A stretch of DNA of 56,308 bases from an uncultured Caryophanales bacterium (GCA_945873815.1 CAMCEE010000012.1:1-56308); one strand, 5' to 3'. Positions 8,574 to 17,528 are shown, counted from the stretch's first letter. Numbers and translations are program-made. The notes: generated from the letters alone by a model not told the origin.

Positions 8574-9192
8574 TATTATTGACTTGACTTTGCATTAAAT
8601 CTAATTGTAATGATTTCATAATATAAAATTGGCATATCATACTTAATTGTCATATTTTTCACGCAAGGAACGTGTCCCTTAGCATATATACCTATAAATA
8701 TGGCTTTAGAGTGTGCAACGTATTAAGTAAGTGCAATTGTCAATAATTTTGTAGTTTTTTATCGGTTGAAAATGTAGGAAAGGTAAGAAAATGTTTGGTG
8801 AGATTAAAAAACGAAAGAAAAACATGGGATAAATATTCACTAAGTATCAATAATGATCTAGCAAATATTACTTATAATTATTGATTTTCTCTCATTTTAT
8901 CGCATAATTTACGAGAAAAGATTAAAAAGAGACCTGACTTTAGGGGTATTTCCTAAAGTCAGAATTCATACAACATAAAAATAAGTAATTTGACATAAAA
9001 AAGAGATAATTATACTTTAGTATATGAGTCACTGGATTAAGTATTTTTAGTTGAAGATTCTGTCAAATTCATGATTCTAAGTTTTAGAAAAAAATATTAA
9101 AAGAGCGGTTGCATATATCTTGACAAATGAATTTCTAAATATGTTTGAGTTTGAATTGTTTTTTTGCTAAACTAATAATAGTGGTGATAGAT
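8574..9192. other. Gene-free stretch with decayed regulatory sequence
   Basis: No gene seen. 8795-8925 holds degenerate echoes of the Fic control region: TTTGGTGAGATTAAAAA near 8796 and CGAGAAAAGATTAAAAAG near 8905, resembling 7400-7430. An 81-bp repeat copy lies at 8990-9070. The likely promoter of the lipoprotein gene lies just before 9193. Confidence 0.45.
8990..9070 (+). repeat. 81-bp dispersed repeat, copy 1
   Basis: Matches 14256-14336 with three differences. Its ends are inverted (TTGACA at the left, TGTCAA at the right) like a tiny MITE. Each copy sits 80-120 nt upstream of a gene in the same orientation, and the left part contains TTGACA and TATACT blocks, so it may supply a promoter. 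Confidence 0.8.
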
Positions 9193-9798
9193 ATGAAAAA
9201 AAAAATTCCTATTTTAGCTTCATTAGTATTAAGTATCTATGGAGCTACAGGCTGCTCTAGTGATAAAGCAAATCATAAGTATGTAATATCTGGTTTTGGA
9301 GTTGATTTAGAATTGAGCCCTTGTCTTTCAACTGCAATTAAAGCAGAAGTAAAGCAAGAAGAAAAAGCTGATTTAACGGCTTATGCGGGATATTGTAATG
9401 GATTTGTTGATACGTGGAATTCTTTTGAAATTAAACCCGATTATGAAAGAATTGTGCTTCAAAGATGTATAAGAAATCAAACAGGAAATGATATTTTAAA
9501 CGTGTACTTTGATTTACCAGATTTTTTTGATGAAAGCAAATATTTAGTGACAACTAGAGACGATGGCAATGGTTGTCTAACTAAAGAGTTTGCATTTAAA
9601 TTCGAGGATTCAATTTCTTTAAATGAAATTACTATTGATAGAGGATATATCTTTTATACCATTGGTCTGCTAGACAAAGATAATCAAGTGGTTAATGATT
9701 TCGGTTTATTTAATGCAATATCTACTGGTGGCTTGTACTTTGAAAAGATAGGTAAGCAATTAAACTTTTCTTTATACGAAAGTGGTCGTAACGAATAA
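9193..9798 (+). CDS. Putative lipoprotein, unknown function
   Basis: Starts MKKKIPILASLVLSIYGATG followed by Cys, a lipoprotein-type signal with a slightly unusual box (ATGC). The mature ~180 aa are soluble and acidic, without a recognised domain. An upstream in-frame ATG at 9145 would bury the signal, and GTGGTGAT lies close before 9193, so that start is preferred. It ends 17 nt before the secreted metallopeptidase and shares GGAGG-type spacing with it, so the two are probably one operon; a role as partner or anchor is speculative. Confidence 0.75.
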   Translation: MKKKIPILASLVLSIYGATGCSSDKANHKYVISGFGVDLELSPCLSTAIKAEVKQEEKADLTAYAGYCNGFVDTWNSFEIKPDYERIVLQRCIRNQTGNDILNVYFDLPDFFDESKYLVTTRDDGNGCLTKEFAFKFEDSISLNEITIDRGYIFYTIGLLDKDNQVVNDFGLFNAISTGGLYFEKIGKQLNFSLYESGRNE

Positions 9799-9815
9799 TG
9801 GAGGTGTAAAAATTT

Positions 9816-10463
9816 ATGAAAGCGAAAATAAGCATTTTAACTTTATCATTAATTCCATTCTTAATTGGAATGCAATTTGATTTTACAAGTGTTAAATTAG
9901 ATAATACTGGTGAAAATTTTAATCATGTTTTTTGCTCTGAAAACTCAAACTATAGCGAAAAACAAAATAAAGATATGTTATTTAGTGAGCCATCTTTTGA
10001 CAATGAATATATTTCATGTATTGATTCTGAAAAAACGATCAATGGTGCTACCGAAACATATCATTTTATGACTACATGCAAAATTGATACTATTGTGTCT
10101 GCTGGAAAAATTGAGTTATCAAGCTTTAAAATTAACGAAGAAGAAATTGAATGTACGCTTTCTAACTTTATCAACAATGAAAGTATTAATCTTCAGTTTT
10201 ACGATAACAATATTCTAGTTGATAATGTTACCATTTATTTTGCAAGCAATAATTTTGGTACTTTTTTTTCATCCTCTTTTTCTTTAGATACTGCGAAAAG
10301 GAATGCATGTCAAACACTTAATTATACCTTGATTAATGATGAAAATGTTTCTAACGAAAATGTTGGAATTTCCCCACTAGGCATAGGGGTAACTGGTAGT
10401 ACTTCAGGTACGTTTAAATGGACAGATGATCAAGGAAATGTTCATCCATTAATAGGAGCCTAA
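9816..10463 (+). CDS. N-terminal part of secreted metallopeptidase, ended by an in-frame TAA
   Basis: Begins with a secretion signal (MKAKISILTLSLIPFLIG), then a prodomain-like region and the start of a beta domain (FKWTDDQGNVHPLIGA). The TAA at 10461-10463 is followed without any frame change by about 58 codons of the same beta domain (VKITIGGSWWSS) and then by the catalytic part at 10638. One base change (AAA or GAA to TAA) would restore a single gene 9816-12353 of about 845 codons. So this is either half of a pseudogene, a sequencing/assembly error, or a read-through stop. GGAGG lies 12 nt upstream of the start. Confidence 0.75.
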   Translation: MKAKISILTLSLIPFLIGMQFDFTSVKLDNTGENFNHVFCSENSNYSEKQNKDMLFSEPSFDNEYISCIDSEKTINGATETYHFMTTCKIDTIVSAGKIELSSFKINEEEIECTLSNFINNESINLQFYDNNILVDNVTIYFASNNFGTFFSSSFSLDTAKRNACQTLNYTLINDENVSNENVGISPLGIGVTGSTSGTFKWTDDQGNVHPLIGA

Positions 10464-10637
10464 GTTAAGATTACAATCGGAGGTAGTTGGTGGAGTTCTA
10501 CTACCTATACAAACCAAGAAGGTTACTATAGCTTTAACTATAATGACATTTGGTATATTGGATCAGGAAAGCCTACAATTACAATTTATGCAGATAATGG
10601 TGAATCAATCTCAGTATCAAATGGTGGAACTTATGCG

Positions 10638-12353
10638 ATGTCTAAGGAAATGTTAGGAAGTAGCGGAAACTTTTCTTGGTCTTATACTTTTTCACCAGTA
10701 ACTGATGGCGATATGGGAAAATCGATAATTATATTTCAAGCAGCCAAAAGTTTTGCTGATTATGCAAAATCAATGAACGGAGGAAGTCCTATTACATTTT
10801 GTACATTTAACTATCCTGGTGATCCAAGCTATGGATCATTCTACAATGGAAATAATGTTGTTACAATAACTAGTAAGCCTCGTAACGATTCGTCTCTTCC
10901 AAATTCATATTCATCTTGGGATGTTATAGGCCATGAATATGGACATCATGTTCAAAAATGCTATGGAATAAATGCTAGTCTAGGAGGAATTCACTATGTT
11001 GGTCATAATAATATAGATGATCAATATGACACTAAAGATAGCAATGGTAATAGAATATATACTTTAGAGGAATCAAAAGAACGTGGTCTAAAACTTGCAT
11101 GGGGTGAGGGATGGCCGACATACTGGTCAACAATTGCACAATTCACTTTTTCAGCAGACTTGAAAACAATACCCACTGTGGGTGATACGTGGTATACATC
11201 TTATAATGGAGTGAAATATAACTTAGATTCTTATAGTAATCCTTATGCAGTCAATCCTTGGGGTGATGCTGATGAAATCGCAATTCAACAATTTTTGTAT
11301 AAGTTATCATCTAGTGAGACCGATAAATTTGATAATTTTTCTATTGATTCAAATACACTTTGGAATATCACTATAGAAAATAAGCCACATACTTTTTATG
11401 AATTTATTAACGATTTATATGATGATGGATACAATCGTTATGATTTAGGCACACTTCTTGCGAAATATAGTATAGCGGTTAGTAATATAACTATTTCAAA
11501 TAATTACTTGGATGAATGTCCAACATTCACTTGGTCAACTGATATGGGGAGTGATTATTTACATTATAATAATTTTGATTTGGTTTTTTTAAACCCGATG
11601 GGTCAAGAAGTTTTAAGGAAAAATAATATCATAACAACTGGAGAGACTGGTTCATATACATTAACTAAGAGTGAATGGGCTAGCATAATATCCGTTTATG
11701 GTCGTACTTATTATGCTTATATTGTAGCTAGACAGACACTATCTTTTACAAGCGGAAACTATTATTCTGAATTGTTTGAATTTTCTGAACCAGATGATTT
11801 TAATAGAAAGGTTCAAATTAAACCTAATGAATGGGGATTTGAACCACAATATTTCTTTGAGAGTAATAAAGAAGGACATACAACAACCACCATTACTGAT
11901 CATGGGCTTACGATTAATACGAATAGGTTAAGATGCGGTTATATTGAAAATTCATATGTTATTTTATCGCCAAAAAGGGAAAACGCAGGCAAAGCTTATT
12001 TGGAGTTATATTTTGATAAGCCAGTTTATTCATACATGTTTGGTATAACTTTATGGAGTAATAAAGAAGGCTTAAGTAGTGCTGATTGTACAGCTGTTGT
12101 AGAGGTTATGGATGCAAATGGAAACTGGTCTATTGATATGGATTTATTCCGAGATTTACCAAATGGTTTTTCTATTAAAACGCAACAGATTGATAGATAT
12201 GAAATTGCATGTAGAAATGGTATATATGGTCTTCGATTTGTAATGACTTCGCCTGCAACTGGTGATAGAAATAAAGGAAGATTATGCTTAGATGACATCG
12301 TTTTAAATACTGATCCTAATGACTTATGGTTCATTTCTACTTTCTATGAGTAA
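10638..12353 (+). CDS. Catalytic part of secreted zinc metallopeptidase (HEYGH)
   Basis: HEYGH (residues 99-103 from the ATG at 10638) is a canonical HExxH, and GEGW with E157, 54 residues later, fits the third ligand of a gluzincin. The remaining ~400 residues are Tyr/Asn/Ser-rich beta-type modules, as in secreted adhesion or carbohydrate-binding domains; no sorting signal or membrane anchor is seen. The ATG at 10638 has no ribosome site, and the reading frame runs back unbroken to the TAA at 10461. It is therefore the 3' part of the gene that begins at 9816, not an independent gene. Confidence 0.75.
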   Translation: MSKEMLGSSGNFSWSYTFSPVTDGDMGKSIIIFQAAKSFADYAKSMNGGSPITFCTFNYPGDPSYGSFYNGNNVVTITSKPRNDSSLPNSYSSWDVIGHEYGHHVQKCYGINASLGGIHYVGHNNIDDQYDTKDSNGNRIYTLEESKERGLKLAWGEGWPTYWSTIAQFTFSADLKTIPTVGDTWYTSYNGVKYNLDSYSNPYAVNPWGDADEIAIQQFLYKLSSSETDKFDNFSIDSNTLWNITIENKPHTFYEFINDLYDDGYNRYDLGTLLAKYSIAVSNITISNNYLDECPTFTWSTDMGSDYLHYNNFDLVFLNPMGQEVLRKNNIITTGETGSYTLTKSEWASIISVYGRTYYAYIVARQTLSFTSGNYYSELFEFSEPDDFNRKVQIKPNEWGFEPQYFFESNKEGHTTTTITDHGLTINTNRLRCGYIENSYVILSPKRENAGKAYLELYFDKPVYSYMFGITLWSNKEGLSSADCTAVVEVMDANGNWSIDMDLFRDLPNGFSIKTQQIDRYEIACRNGIYGLRFVMTSPATGDRNKGRLCLDDIVLNTDPNDLWFISTFYE

Positions 12354-12606
12354 TTGAAGATATTTTCAAAATAGGAGTATCATTTTATTATTTATATTTC
12401 AACAACTTTTGGATATATATCGATTTTACATTGGTTTTTCCTCGAAAATAGTCATTTATCAACTTGCTATAAAAGACACTTATAGTAATTTATTTATACG
12501 AAAGGATATAAGAAACATGACACTTAAAAGATTAGAAAATAAGCTAGAAAAAATAAGTAAGAAGACCATTAATGTAAATATCATAATAGAATTGTCGGAA
12601 AGGGAG

Positions 12607-12773
12607 TGTGGACAAAAACTTGGACTAAAATAGAAAGGACAAGACATGCACAAATTAATTCAAATAGAAAAAGCGTTAAAACTTTTTAGACAAATATGAT
12701 GGTCAATTAGCTAAAACATCACGTGAATTAGGAATTAGCAAACACACACTAAGATCGTGGCGAGACAAAAGAA
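12607..12773 (+). pseudogene. IS3-family left end with broken orfA
   Basis: TGTGGACAAAAACTTGGAC at 12607 looks like an IS150-type terminus. OrfA starts at ATG 12646 (MHKLIQIEKALKLF), shifts frame at CTTTTTAGAC and continues as DKYDGQLAKTSRELGISKHT, the helix-turn-helix of IS3 OrfA proteins. It is cut by the IS1595-type element at 12774. Its terminus resembles the remnant end at 7085, so both may come from the same IS family. Confidence 0.7.
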
Positions 12774-12826
12774 AAAAAAACTAACCATTAAAGCAAATCG
12801 TGGGTGAATAATCCATTATTTGCTTT
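12774..12826 (+). repeat. Left inverted repeat of the IS1595-type element
   Basis: Seven A, then CTAACCATTAAAGCAAATCG and the rest of a 53-bp block matched in reverse complement at 13955-14007. Typical IS1595-family ends are much shorter, so the outer part may have been added by a duplicated target or by selection for the terminator hairpin. Confidence 0.8.
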
Positions 12827-12868
12827 ATTTTTTGAAATAGATTATAAAAAATAATATAATAAAATAGA

Positions 12869-12972
12869 CCAGACCGGTGAAAAGGATGTTTTTAAGCAGT
12901 AACTCAGTCCTTTGGTTCACGGTCTGGCGACTTAATCCTAACTGAGTTATTGCTTAAAGATATTAGGAATTT
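12869..12972 (+). promoter_or_regulatory. Structured leader of the IS1595-type transposase
   Basis: Two strong pairings interlock: CCAGACCGGTGAA (12869-12881) with TTCACGGTCTGG (12916-12927), and AAGCAGTAACTCAGT (12894-12908) with ACTGAGTTATTGCTT (12941-12955). A third (AATCCTAA with TTAGGAATT) reaches the start codon at 12973. The arms alternate, so they either make a pseudoknot or exclude each other, as in an attenuator. There is no clear ribosome site before the ATG. Confidence 0.6.
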
Positions 12973-13965
12973 ATGAAGAGCCAGACCAAAAATTCCTCTT
13001 ACAAAAAAATGTTTTCACTTTTAGAGCAAAGTGAGGACTTTTATGAGGTTAAAATAATTGAAAGAATCAAGGATGATTATGATCGATTTCATAAGCATGA
13101 TTTTATTATGTTTGAAGGAATGATTTCAACTGATAATATCCAATGTCCGAGATGTGGATCATCAAAATATATTAGTCATGGTAGAGACAAAAACGGATCC
13201 AAACGATATAGGTGCAAGGAGTGTAGTAAGACTTTTAATGCTATATTGAATTCTCTATTCTTTTCATCAAAAGTCAATATTAAAGCATGGTTTGCATTTT
13301 TAGAAAGTCTATTAAGTGGAACATCTGTAAGAGCTGCTTGTATTGTAGCTAAGGTATCTTTTGTTACAGGAAGCGAGTGGTTAAACAAAATATTTATATC
13401 ATTAAAGTCATATCAGGATGAAATAGTCCTAGATAAAGAAGTTTTTATTGATGAAACATATGTTCACGAAGATAAATCTAAAATCTTCTATTATGAGGAG
13501 ATAGGAAAAATTAAAAAAGTAAGAAAAGAGCCAAGAGGAATTTCTAGAAATAAAATTTGTATTTTAGTTGCGACAGACAAAAATAAATCATTTGGTGAAA
13601 TAGTTTGCCATGGCAGACCTCAACGAGAAATCAATTATCAAATATGCAAAAAACACATTCAAAATAATAGTACAGTTATAGGAGATGAAGATACATCATT
13701 GACTTATGCTTCTAGACTAATGGGGTGGAATAGAACACAAATTAAGGCATATACAGAAGAAGCTTTTGAAAAATTATAACCAGTAGACGATGTATGTAAT
13801 AGATTCAAATTCTTTATTAATAAGCATCGTGGTTTTAAAAAAGATTTATTGCAAGACTATATAAATCTTTTCTTTTTCATAGACAATGAAATGCATAAAG
13901 AAAATGACATATATAAAGTAACAATCAAATTACTAAAAAGAATGTTCAATATTAAAAGCAAATAA
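12973..13965 (+). pseudogene. IS1595-type zinc-ribbon transposase with one in-frame stop
   Basis: DDE-type transposase. A zinc ribbon (CPRCGSSKYISHG...RYRCKECSKTF, residues 56-85) precedes the catalytic domain, with likely acidic residues in FIDETYVHE and VIGDED. The frame is stopped by TAA at 13777-13779 and then runs on in phase for 61 more codons (PVDDVCNRFK...HRGFKKDLLQDYINLF), which look like the family's C-terminal end. The full protein would be about 330 aa. A single base change explains the break, so inactivation is recent or the stop is an error. Confidence 0.85.
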
Positions 13966-14007
13966 TGGATTATTCACCCACGATTTGCTTTAATGGTTAG
14001 TTTTTTT
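13955..14007 (-). repeat. Right inverted repeat of the IS1595-type element
   Basis: Exact reverse complement of 12774-12826. It begins within the last codons of the transposase frame and ends in a run of seven T, giving a terminator-like hairpin plus T tract. Confidence 0.8.
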
Positions 14008-14082
14008 ATTTAGTTTGATTCTTGAGTTGGTTCCTTATTCCATTGTTTGCCAAAGAAGCAATACCAGGATTAATATAAAAAG

Positions 14083-14249
14083 CTAAAAAAGATTAAATCT
14101 TTTAAGATGTTGTTTAAATCATATTTAGTTTTAGAATCTTCTTGAATTTCTAAACAAATTTTATCTAAAGATAATCCGTAATAGATCTTTTGCAAGAACA
14201 GATAGCCTGCATTGAAAGAAGTTTGTGATGAAGAAAGAATACGTTGAGA
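14083..14249 (-). pseudogene. IS1634-like transposase fragment
   Basis: On the minus strand about 55 codons read SQRILSSSQTSFNAGYLFLQ...IYYGLSLDKICLEIQ and resemble the N-terminal region of IS1634-type transposases. Stop at 14083; a further frame-shifted piece continues towards 14020. The fragment is bounded by an IS1595-type end on one side and the 81-bp repeat on the other. Confidence 0.6.
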
Positions 14250-14255
14250 TAAAAA

Positions 14256-14336
14256 TTGACATAAAAAAGAGAAAATTATACTTTAGTATAAGAGTCACTG
14301 GATTAAGTATTTTTAGTTGAAGATTTTGTCAAATTC
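14256..14336 (+). repeat. 81-bp dispersed repeat, copy 2
   Basis: Second copy of 8990-9070 (three differences). It starts directly beside the IS1634-like fragment and ends 81 nt before the acyltransferase start, in the same relative orientation as copy 1 to the lipoprotein gene. Confidence 0.8.
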
Positions 14337-14417
14337 CCGTCTTTATCTTTTTAAATAATTTGGATTGAAATATTCATTCGTTTAGTAGTAAAATGATGTA
14401 TAATCATTAGTGGTGAA

Positions 14418-15560
14418 ATGATGAAAAGAATTGAATTTATTGATGTAGCTAAATTCCTTGCGATGATTCTTGTAATATTTACGCACGCATATAAAGAAGG
14501 AAGATTTGTTAATCTTGTTTTTTCCTTTCATTTACCTTTATTTTTCTTTTTAAATGGAATGACTCTTAGATTCAAGGATGAACCTTTTCAAGATTTTCTT
14601 ATAAAGAAAATTAAATCATATTTAATCCCTACTTTTTTTCTAGGAGTATTATGCATTGTTTCTTCATATTGCATGAACTCATTAAATAATGTACAGATGG
14701 TTAATCATTATATATTACGCAATATAATTAATCTATTGAAAGAAGAGAGAATGTATGCTTTATGGTTTGTTTCAGCATTATTTTGCTCTGATTTGTTGAT
14801 TTATGCAATCCATAAGATTAGTTTTAAAAATGTGATAGTAATGGGAGTTTTTGCAATTTGTTCGTTACTTATTGGCTTTAAACTAATTGATACGGTTAAT
14901 GTAGCGATAATGTGGAACTTAGATGTTGCTTTCATAGGAGTATTCTTTGTTTACATTGGATATTTATTTCATCATCCACTTTTAGATAAAATATTTCATT
15001 TCACAACAGATAAAAGATGGATTTCTTTGCTTTTTGGAATTGCATTTGCAATACCAGCTTTTTATTTAGCAAAGATTAATTATGAAACAACTAATAAACA
15101 TCTTGAGATGTTTGCAAGAATATATACTGAGAGAATATATACTATTCCATGCGCAATTCTTGGTTCTTTTGCTTTTACTTTTTTCTCTCGAGTGATTTCA
15201 AATAAATTCTTTGCTATTCTATCTAAAGCTAATTTAGTTTTACTTGCTTTTCATCAACCTTTATATATTCCACTATATAGAGAATATATATTTCCAAAAT
15301 GGTGGAACCAAGTTTCTAATCTTCCTGCAGGAGATAGTAAGCTAATACTTTATACACTCGTATTAACCATATCTTTTATTGTTATTTTTGAAGGGGTGTA
15401 TTATTTATTTAAATACTCGCCTTTCCCATTTATTGTAAATGAGAAATATGCTTCATTCTATCTACGTTTTTTATCATTTCTTAAAGGAAAAATTGATAGA
15501 ATTAAAAAGCGTATATATCAAAAAAAAGATGAAGAAAGTGAAGAAATAAAAGTAGAATGA
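14418..15560 (+). CDS. Membrane acyltransferase, acyltransferase-3 family
   Basis: 380 aa with about ten hydrophobic segments. The start IEFIDVAKFLAMILVIFTHA carries the family's first helix with its conserved His (FTHA) and is followed by FHLPLFFFLNG. Such proteins acetylate cell-surface sugars (OatA/NolL-type). The last 30 residues are a charged cytoplasmic tail. It stands alone behind the 81-bp repeat; TATAAT at 14399 and GTGGTGA serve expression. ATG 14421 is an equally possible start. The acceptor is unknown. Confidence 0.85.
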   Translation: MMKRIEFIDVAKFLAMILVIFTHAYKEGRFVNLVFSFHLPLFFFLNGMTLRFKDEPFQDFLIKKIKSYLIPTFFLGVLCIVSSYCMNSLNNVQMVNHYILRNIINLLKEERMYALWFVSALFCSDLLIYAIHKISFKNVIVMGVFAICSLLIGFKLIDTVNVAIMWNLDVAFIGVFFVYIGYLFHHPLLDKIFHFTTDKRWISLLFGIAFAIPAFYLAKINYETTNKHLEMFARIYTERIYTIPCAILGSFAFTFFSRVISNKFFAILSKANLVLLAFHQPLYIPLYREYIFPKWWNQVSNLPAGDSKLILYTLVLTISFIVIFEGVYYLFKYSPFPFIVNEKYASFYLRFLSFLKGKIDRIKKRIYQKKDEESEEIKVE

Positions 15561-15714
15561 TAGGATTTATTTTTCTTCTTCATAACAATGTAGAATTATA
15601 TAGAAAATAAGATAAATCATTTATGCAATAGTATATGCTTTTGCAATTGATTTAGTGCTTATTCTTTTATAATGGTAAGGATAGTGATAATGATAAGGTT
15701 AATGAAATAATAAA

Positions 15715-15738
15715 AAAAACCATCTATGATGGTTTTTT
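15715..15738. terminator. Bidirectional terminator hairpin
   Basis: AAAAACCATC-TAT-GATGGTTTTTT: 8-9 bp stem, three-base loop, with A and T tracts on the two sides, so it can act in both directions. It lies about 155 nt after the acyltransferase. Confidence 0.7.
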
Positions 15739-16027
15739 AAGCTGCAAATAAATTAAGTATTAATAATGCGATTATAAAGCAAATTAAAAATGATACTGCA
15801 ACTACAATAAGTGAAAGGAATTATGGTATATAATTACATGAATGTATTATATATGTTTATTTTGAAATAAAATTAAATTATAATCGTGATAGGAAAAGTT
15901 TAGATTGTAATTATGAAAATAAATAAGAATGAAACATATTAATATTTATAAGATTATAATTGATGCTATTCATTCGTTGATTGTATTAAACGTAAATACA
16001 TTTAATTAATTATATTAGGGGTAAAGC
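15739..16027 (-). other. Region with a possible small membrane-peptide remnant
   Basis: On the minus strand, ending at about 15740 directly at the terminator, an open stretch reads SLIVVAVSFLICFIIALLIL, a clear transmembrane helix followed by NLFAA and a stop. I find no start codon in frame, so it is a remnant, or has an unusual start. The rest to 16027 is AT-rich with no gene. Confidence 0.25.
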
Positions 16028-16708
16028 ATGACAAAAAGAATATTATTACTATCGATCATCTGCATTTTGTCTTTCACTGGTGGTTTTATAGATTGTTATA
16101 CATTATTATTACGTGATGGAGTTTTTGCAACTATGCAAACTGGGAATCTTATTTATTTAATGATAAATTTCGCTTCTAATAATCTTAGTTTATTTTATTT
16201 TCGCCTCTTACCAATTATTTCATTCATTCTAGGAATTATAGTAATAACTATAATGCGTTATGCACTAAAAGGTAGAATGCTAAGAATTATCTCATTAATC
16301 ATAATTATTAGTTCGATTATTTCATCTTCATTTATTCCTCTTGGAGAATATAATTATCTTGCTACTTCCATTTTATCATTTGCTTCTGCGATTCAATTGT
16401 CTGTTTTTAGTAATGTTTGTTCTATTCCTGTGACTACAACTATGTGTACTGCAGATATGAGGTATGCTATGGAAAATATTGTTGGATTTTGTATCAAAAA
16501 AGATAGAATATATTTCTATAATTTTATTAAGTATTTTCTAGCAATCATTTCCTTTTCATTAGGAGTGATCATTAGTTATCTACTGAAGGGTTTATTAATG
16601 GTGTATGCGATACTTATCATTATTCCTTTATATTTATTCATTTTATGTCTATACATATTTTTTGATATAAAAAAAGTTAATCTAAATAATCATGTGGAGG
16701 AGTTATGA
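16028..16708 (+). CDS. DUF1275/YoaK-like membrane protein
   Basis: 226 aa with about six membrane helices. The N-terminal FTGGFIDCYTLLLRDGVFATMQTGN matches the signature of the YoaK/DUF1275 family (GF.D...... F.. MTGN). Function of the family is not settled. Start preceded by TAGGGGTAAAGC. It overlaps the next gene by 4 nt (ATGA), so the two are translated together. Confidence 0.85.
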   Translation: MTKRILLLSIICILSFTGGFIDCYTLLLRDGVFATMQTGNLIYLMINFASNNLSLFYFRLLPIISFILGIIVITIMRYALKGRMLRIISLIIIISSIISSSFIPLGEYNYLATSILSFASAIQLSVFSNVCSIPVTTTMCTADMRYAMENIVGFCIKKDRIYFYNFIKYFLAIISFSLGVIISYLLKGLLMVYAILIIIPLYLFILCLYIFFDIKKVNLNNHVEEL

Positions 16709-17496
16709 AAAACATTTTACTTACCGGTGGAAGTTCGGGGATCGGAAAAGAGTTGAAAGATATCTTTTTAAAAAACGGACATAAAGTTTATGCTCTTGAT
16801 ATTCTTGAAATGGAAAAACAAGATAATTTAGTATCTTTTGTATGCGATATTACAAATGAAAGAATGATGGAAGAAACTAAGGAAAAAATATTATCTGAAA
16901 ATGTTAAGTTTGATTATATATTTAATGTTGCTGGAATTCATAAGATGGCTTCACTAGTAGAATCGGATTTTAAGGATTTAAAAAGAGTAATTGATATAAA
17001 CTTAATAGGAACAATGTTAGTAAATAGAACATATCATTCTTTATTAAATGAAAAAGGGAGAATAATTATTATCACTAGTGAGGTTGCTTCCTTTGATCCA
17101 ATGCCATTTAATGGTTTATATAACGTCTCAAAAACTGCCTTAGATACATATGCTCAAGCTTTAAGACAAGAACTCAATCTTTTAGGACAAAAAGTTATTA
17201 CATTTCAACCTGGTGCTGTAAAAACTCCTTTATGTGATTCTTCGCTTGACGGAACTAAAAATCTGGTAGAATCAACAATTTTATATAAAAAACAAGCGGG
17301 TAAATTCCTTAAACTTGTTACAATGTTTATGGGTAAACCAATGAACGTAAAGAAAATGGCTTTGTACATCTATAAAAAATCTATGAAGAAGAATCCGAGA
17401 ATTGTTTATAAAAAACATCGAAATTTTGGACTTATTTTATTAAACATTCTCCCAAAGCGTTTGCAATGTTTCATAATAAAAACTATTTTAAAATAA
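16705..17496 (+). CDS. Short-chain dehydrogenase/reductase
   Basis: 263 aa classical SDR: cofactor motif TGGSSGIG at residues 7-14, NVAG near 75, catalytic Ser in IIITSE and YNVSK (Tyr/Lys pair) near 143-147. The acid at the end of strand two (LDILEM) favours NAD(H). Substrate unknown. GGAGG lies just before the start inside the end of the YoaK-like gene, with which it forms a two-gene operon. Confidence 0.9.
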   Translation: MKNILLTGGSSGIGKELKDIFLKNGHKVYALDILEMEKQDNLVSFVCDITNERMMEETKEKILSENVKFDYIFNVAGIHKMASLVESDFKDLKRVIDINLIGTMLVNRTYHSLLNEKGRIIIITSEVASFDPMPFNGLYNVSKTALDTYAQALRQELNLLGQKVITFQPGAVKTPLCDSSLDGTKNLVESTILYKKQAGKFLKLVTMFMGKPMNVKKMALYIYKKSMKKNPRIVYKKHRNFGLILLNILPKRLQCFIIKTILK

Positions 17497-17528
17497 AAAT
17501 GCAAAGCGATTAAGCAATGCATTTATTT
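17492..17528. terminator. Convergent terminator between SDR and dehydrogenase genes
   Basis: ATAAAAATGCA and TGCATTTAT pair around a loop of about 14 nt, flanked by A and T tracts. It lies between two convergent genes, overlapping the end of the minus-strand frame. Confidence 0.5.

Larger units (their letters stand above)
12774..14007 (+). mobile_element. IS1595-type insertion sequence, 1234 bp, 53-bp perfect inverted repeats
   Basis: 12774-12826 and 13955-14007 are perfect inverted repeats by eye. Each end carries an internal hairpin (AAAGCAAAT/ATTTGCTTT), next to T runs, able to stop transcription. Inside lies one zinc-ribbon transposase with a premature stop and a structured leader. The element sits in an IS3 orfA on the left and beside an IS1634-like fragment on the right. 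I see no direct target duplication. Confidence 0.8.

Noticed and set aside
9145-9192. Longer N-terminus for the lipoprotein
   Set aside because: It would place 16 extra residues before a clear signal peptide that has its own ribosome site.
12409-12633. Open frame of 74 codons from a TTG across the IS3 left end
   Set aside because: No ribosome site, composition unlike a protein, and it runs into the IS3 terminus; judged chance.
13777-13779. Stop-codon reassignment, since two genes contain an internal TAA
   Set aside because: TAA ends many intact genes here (for example rpsO and tRNA-adjacent genes), so two lone cases are better explained as mutations.
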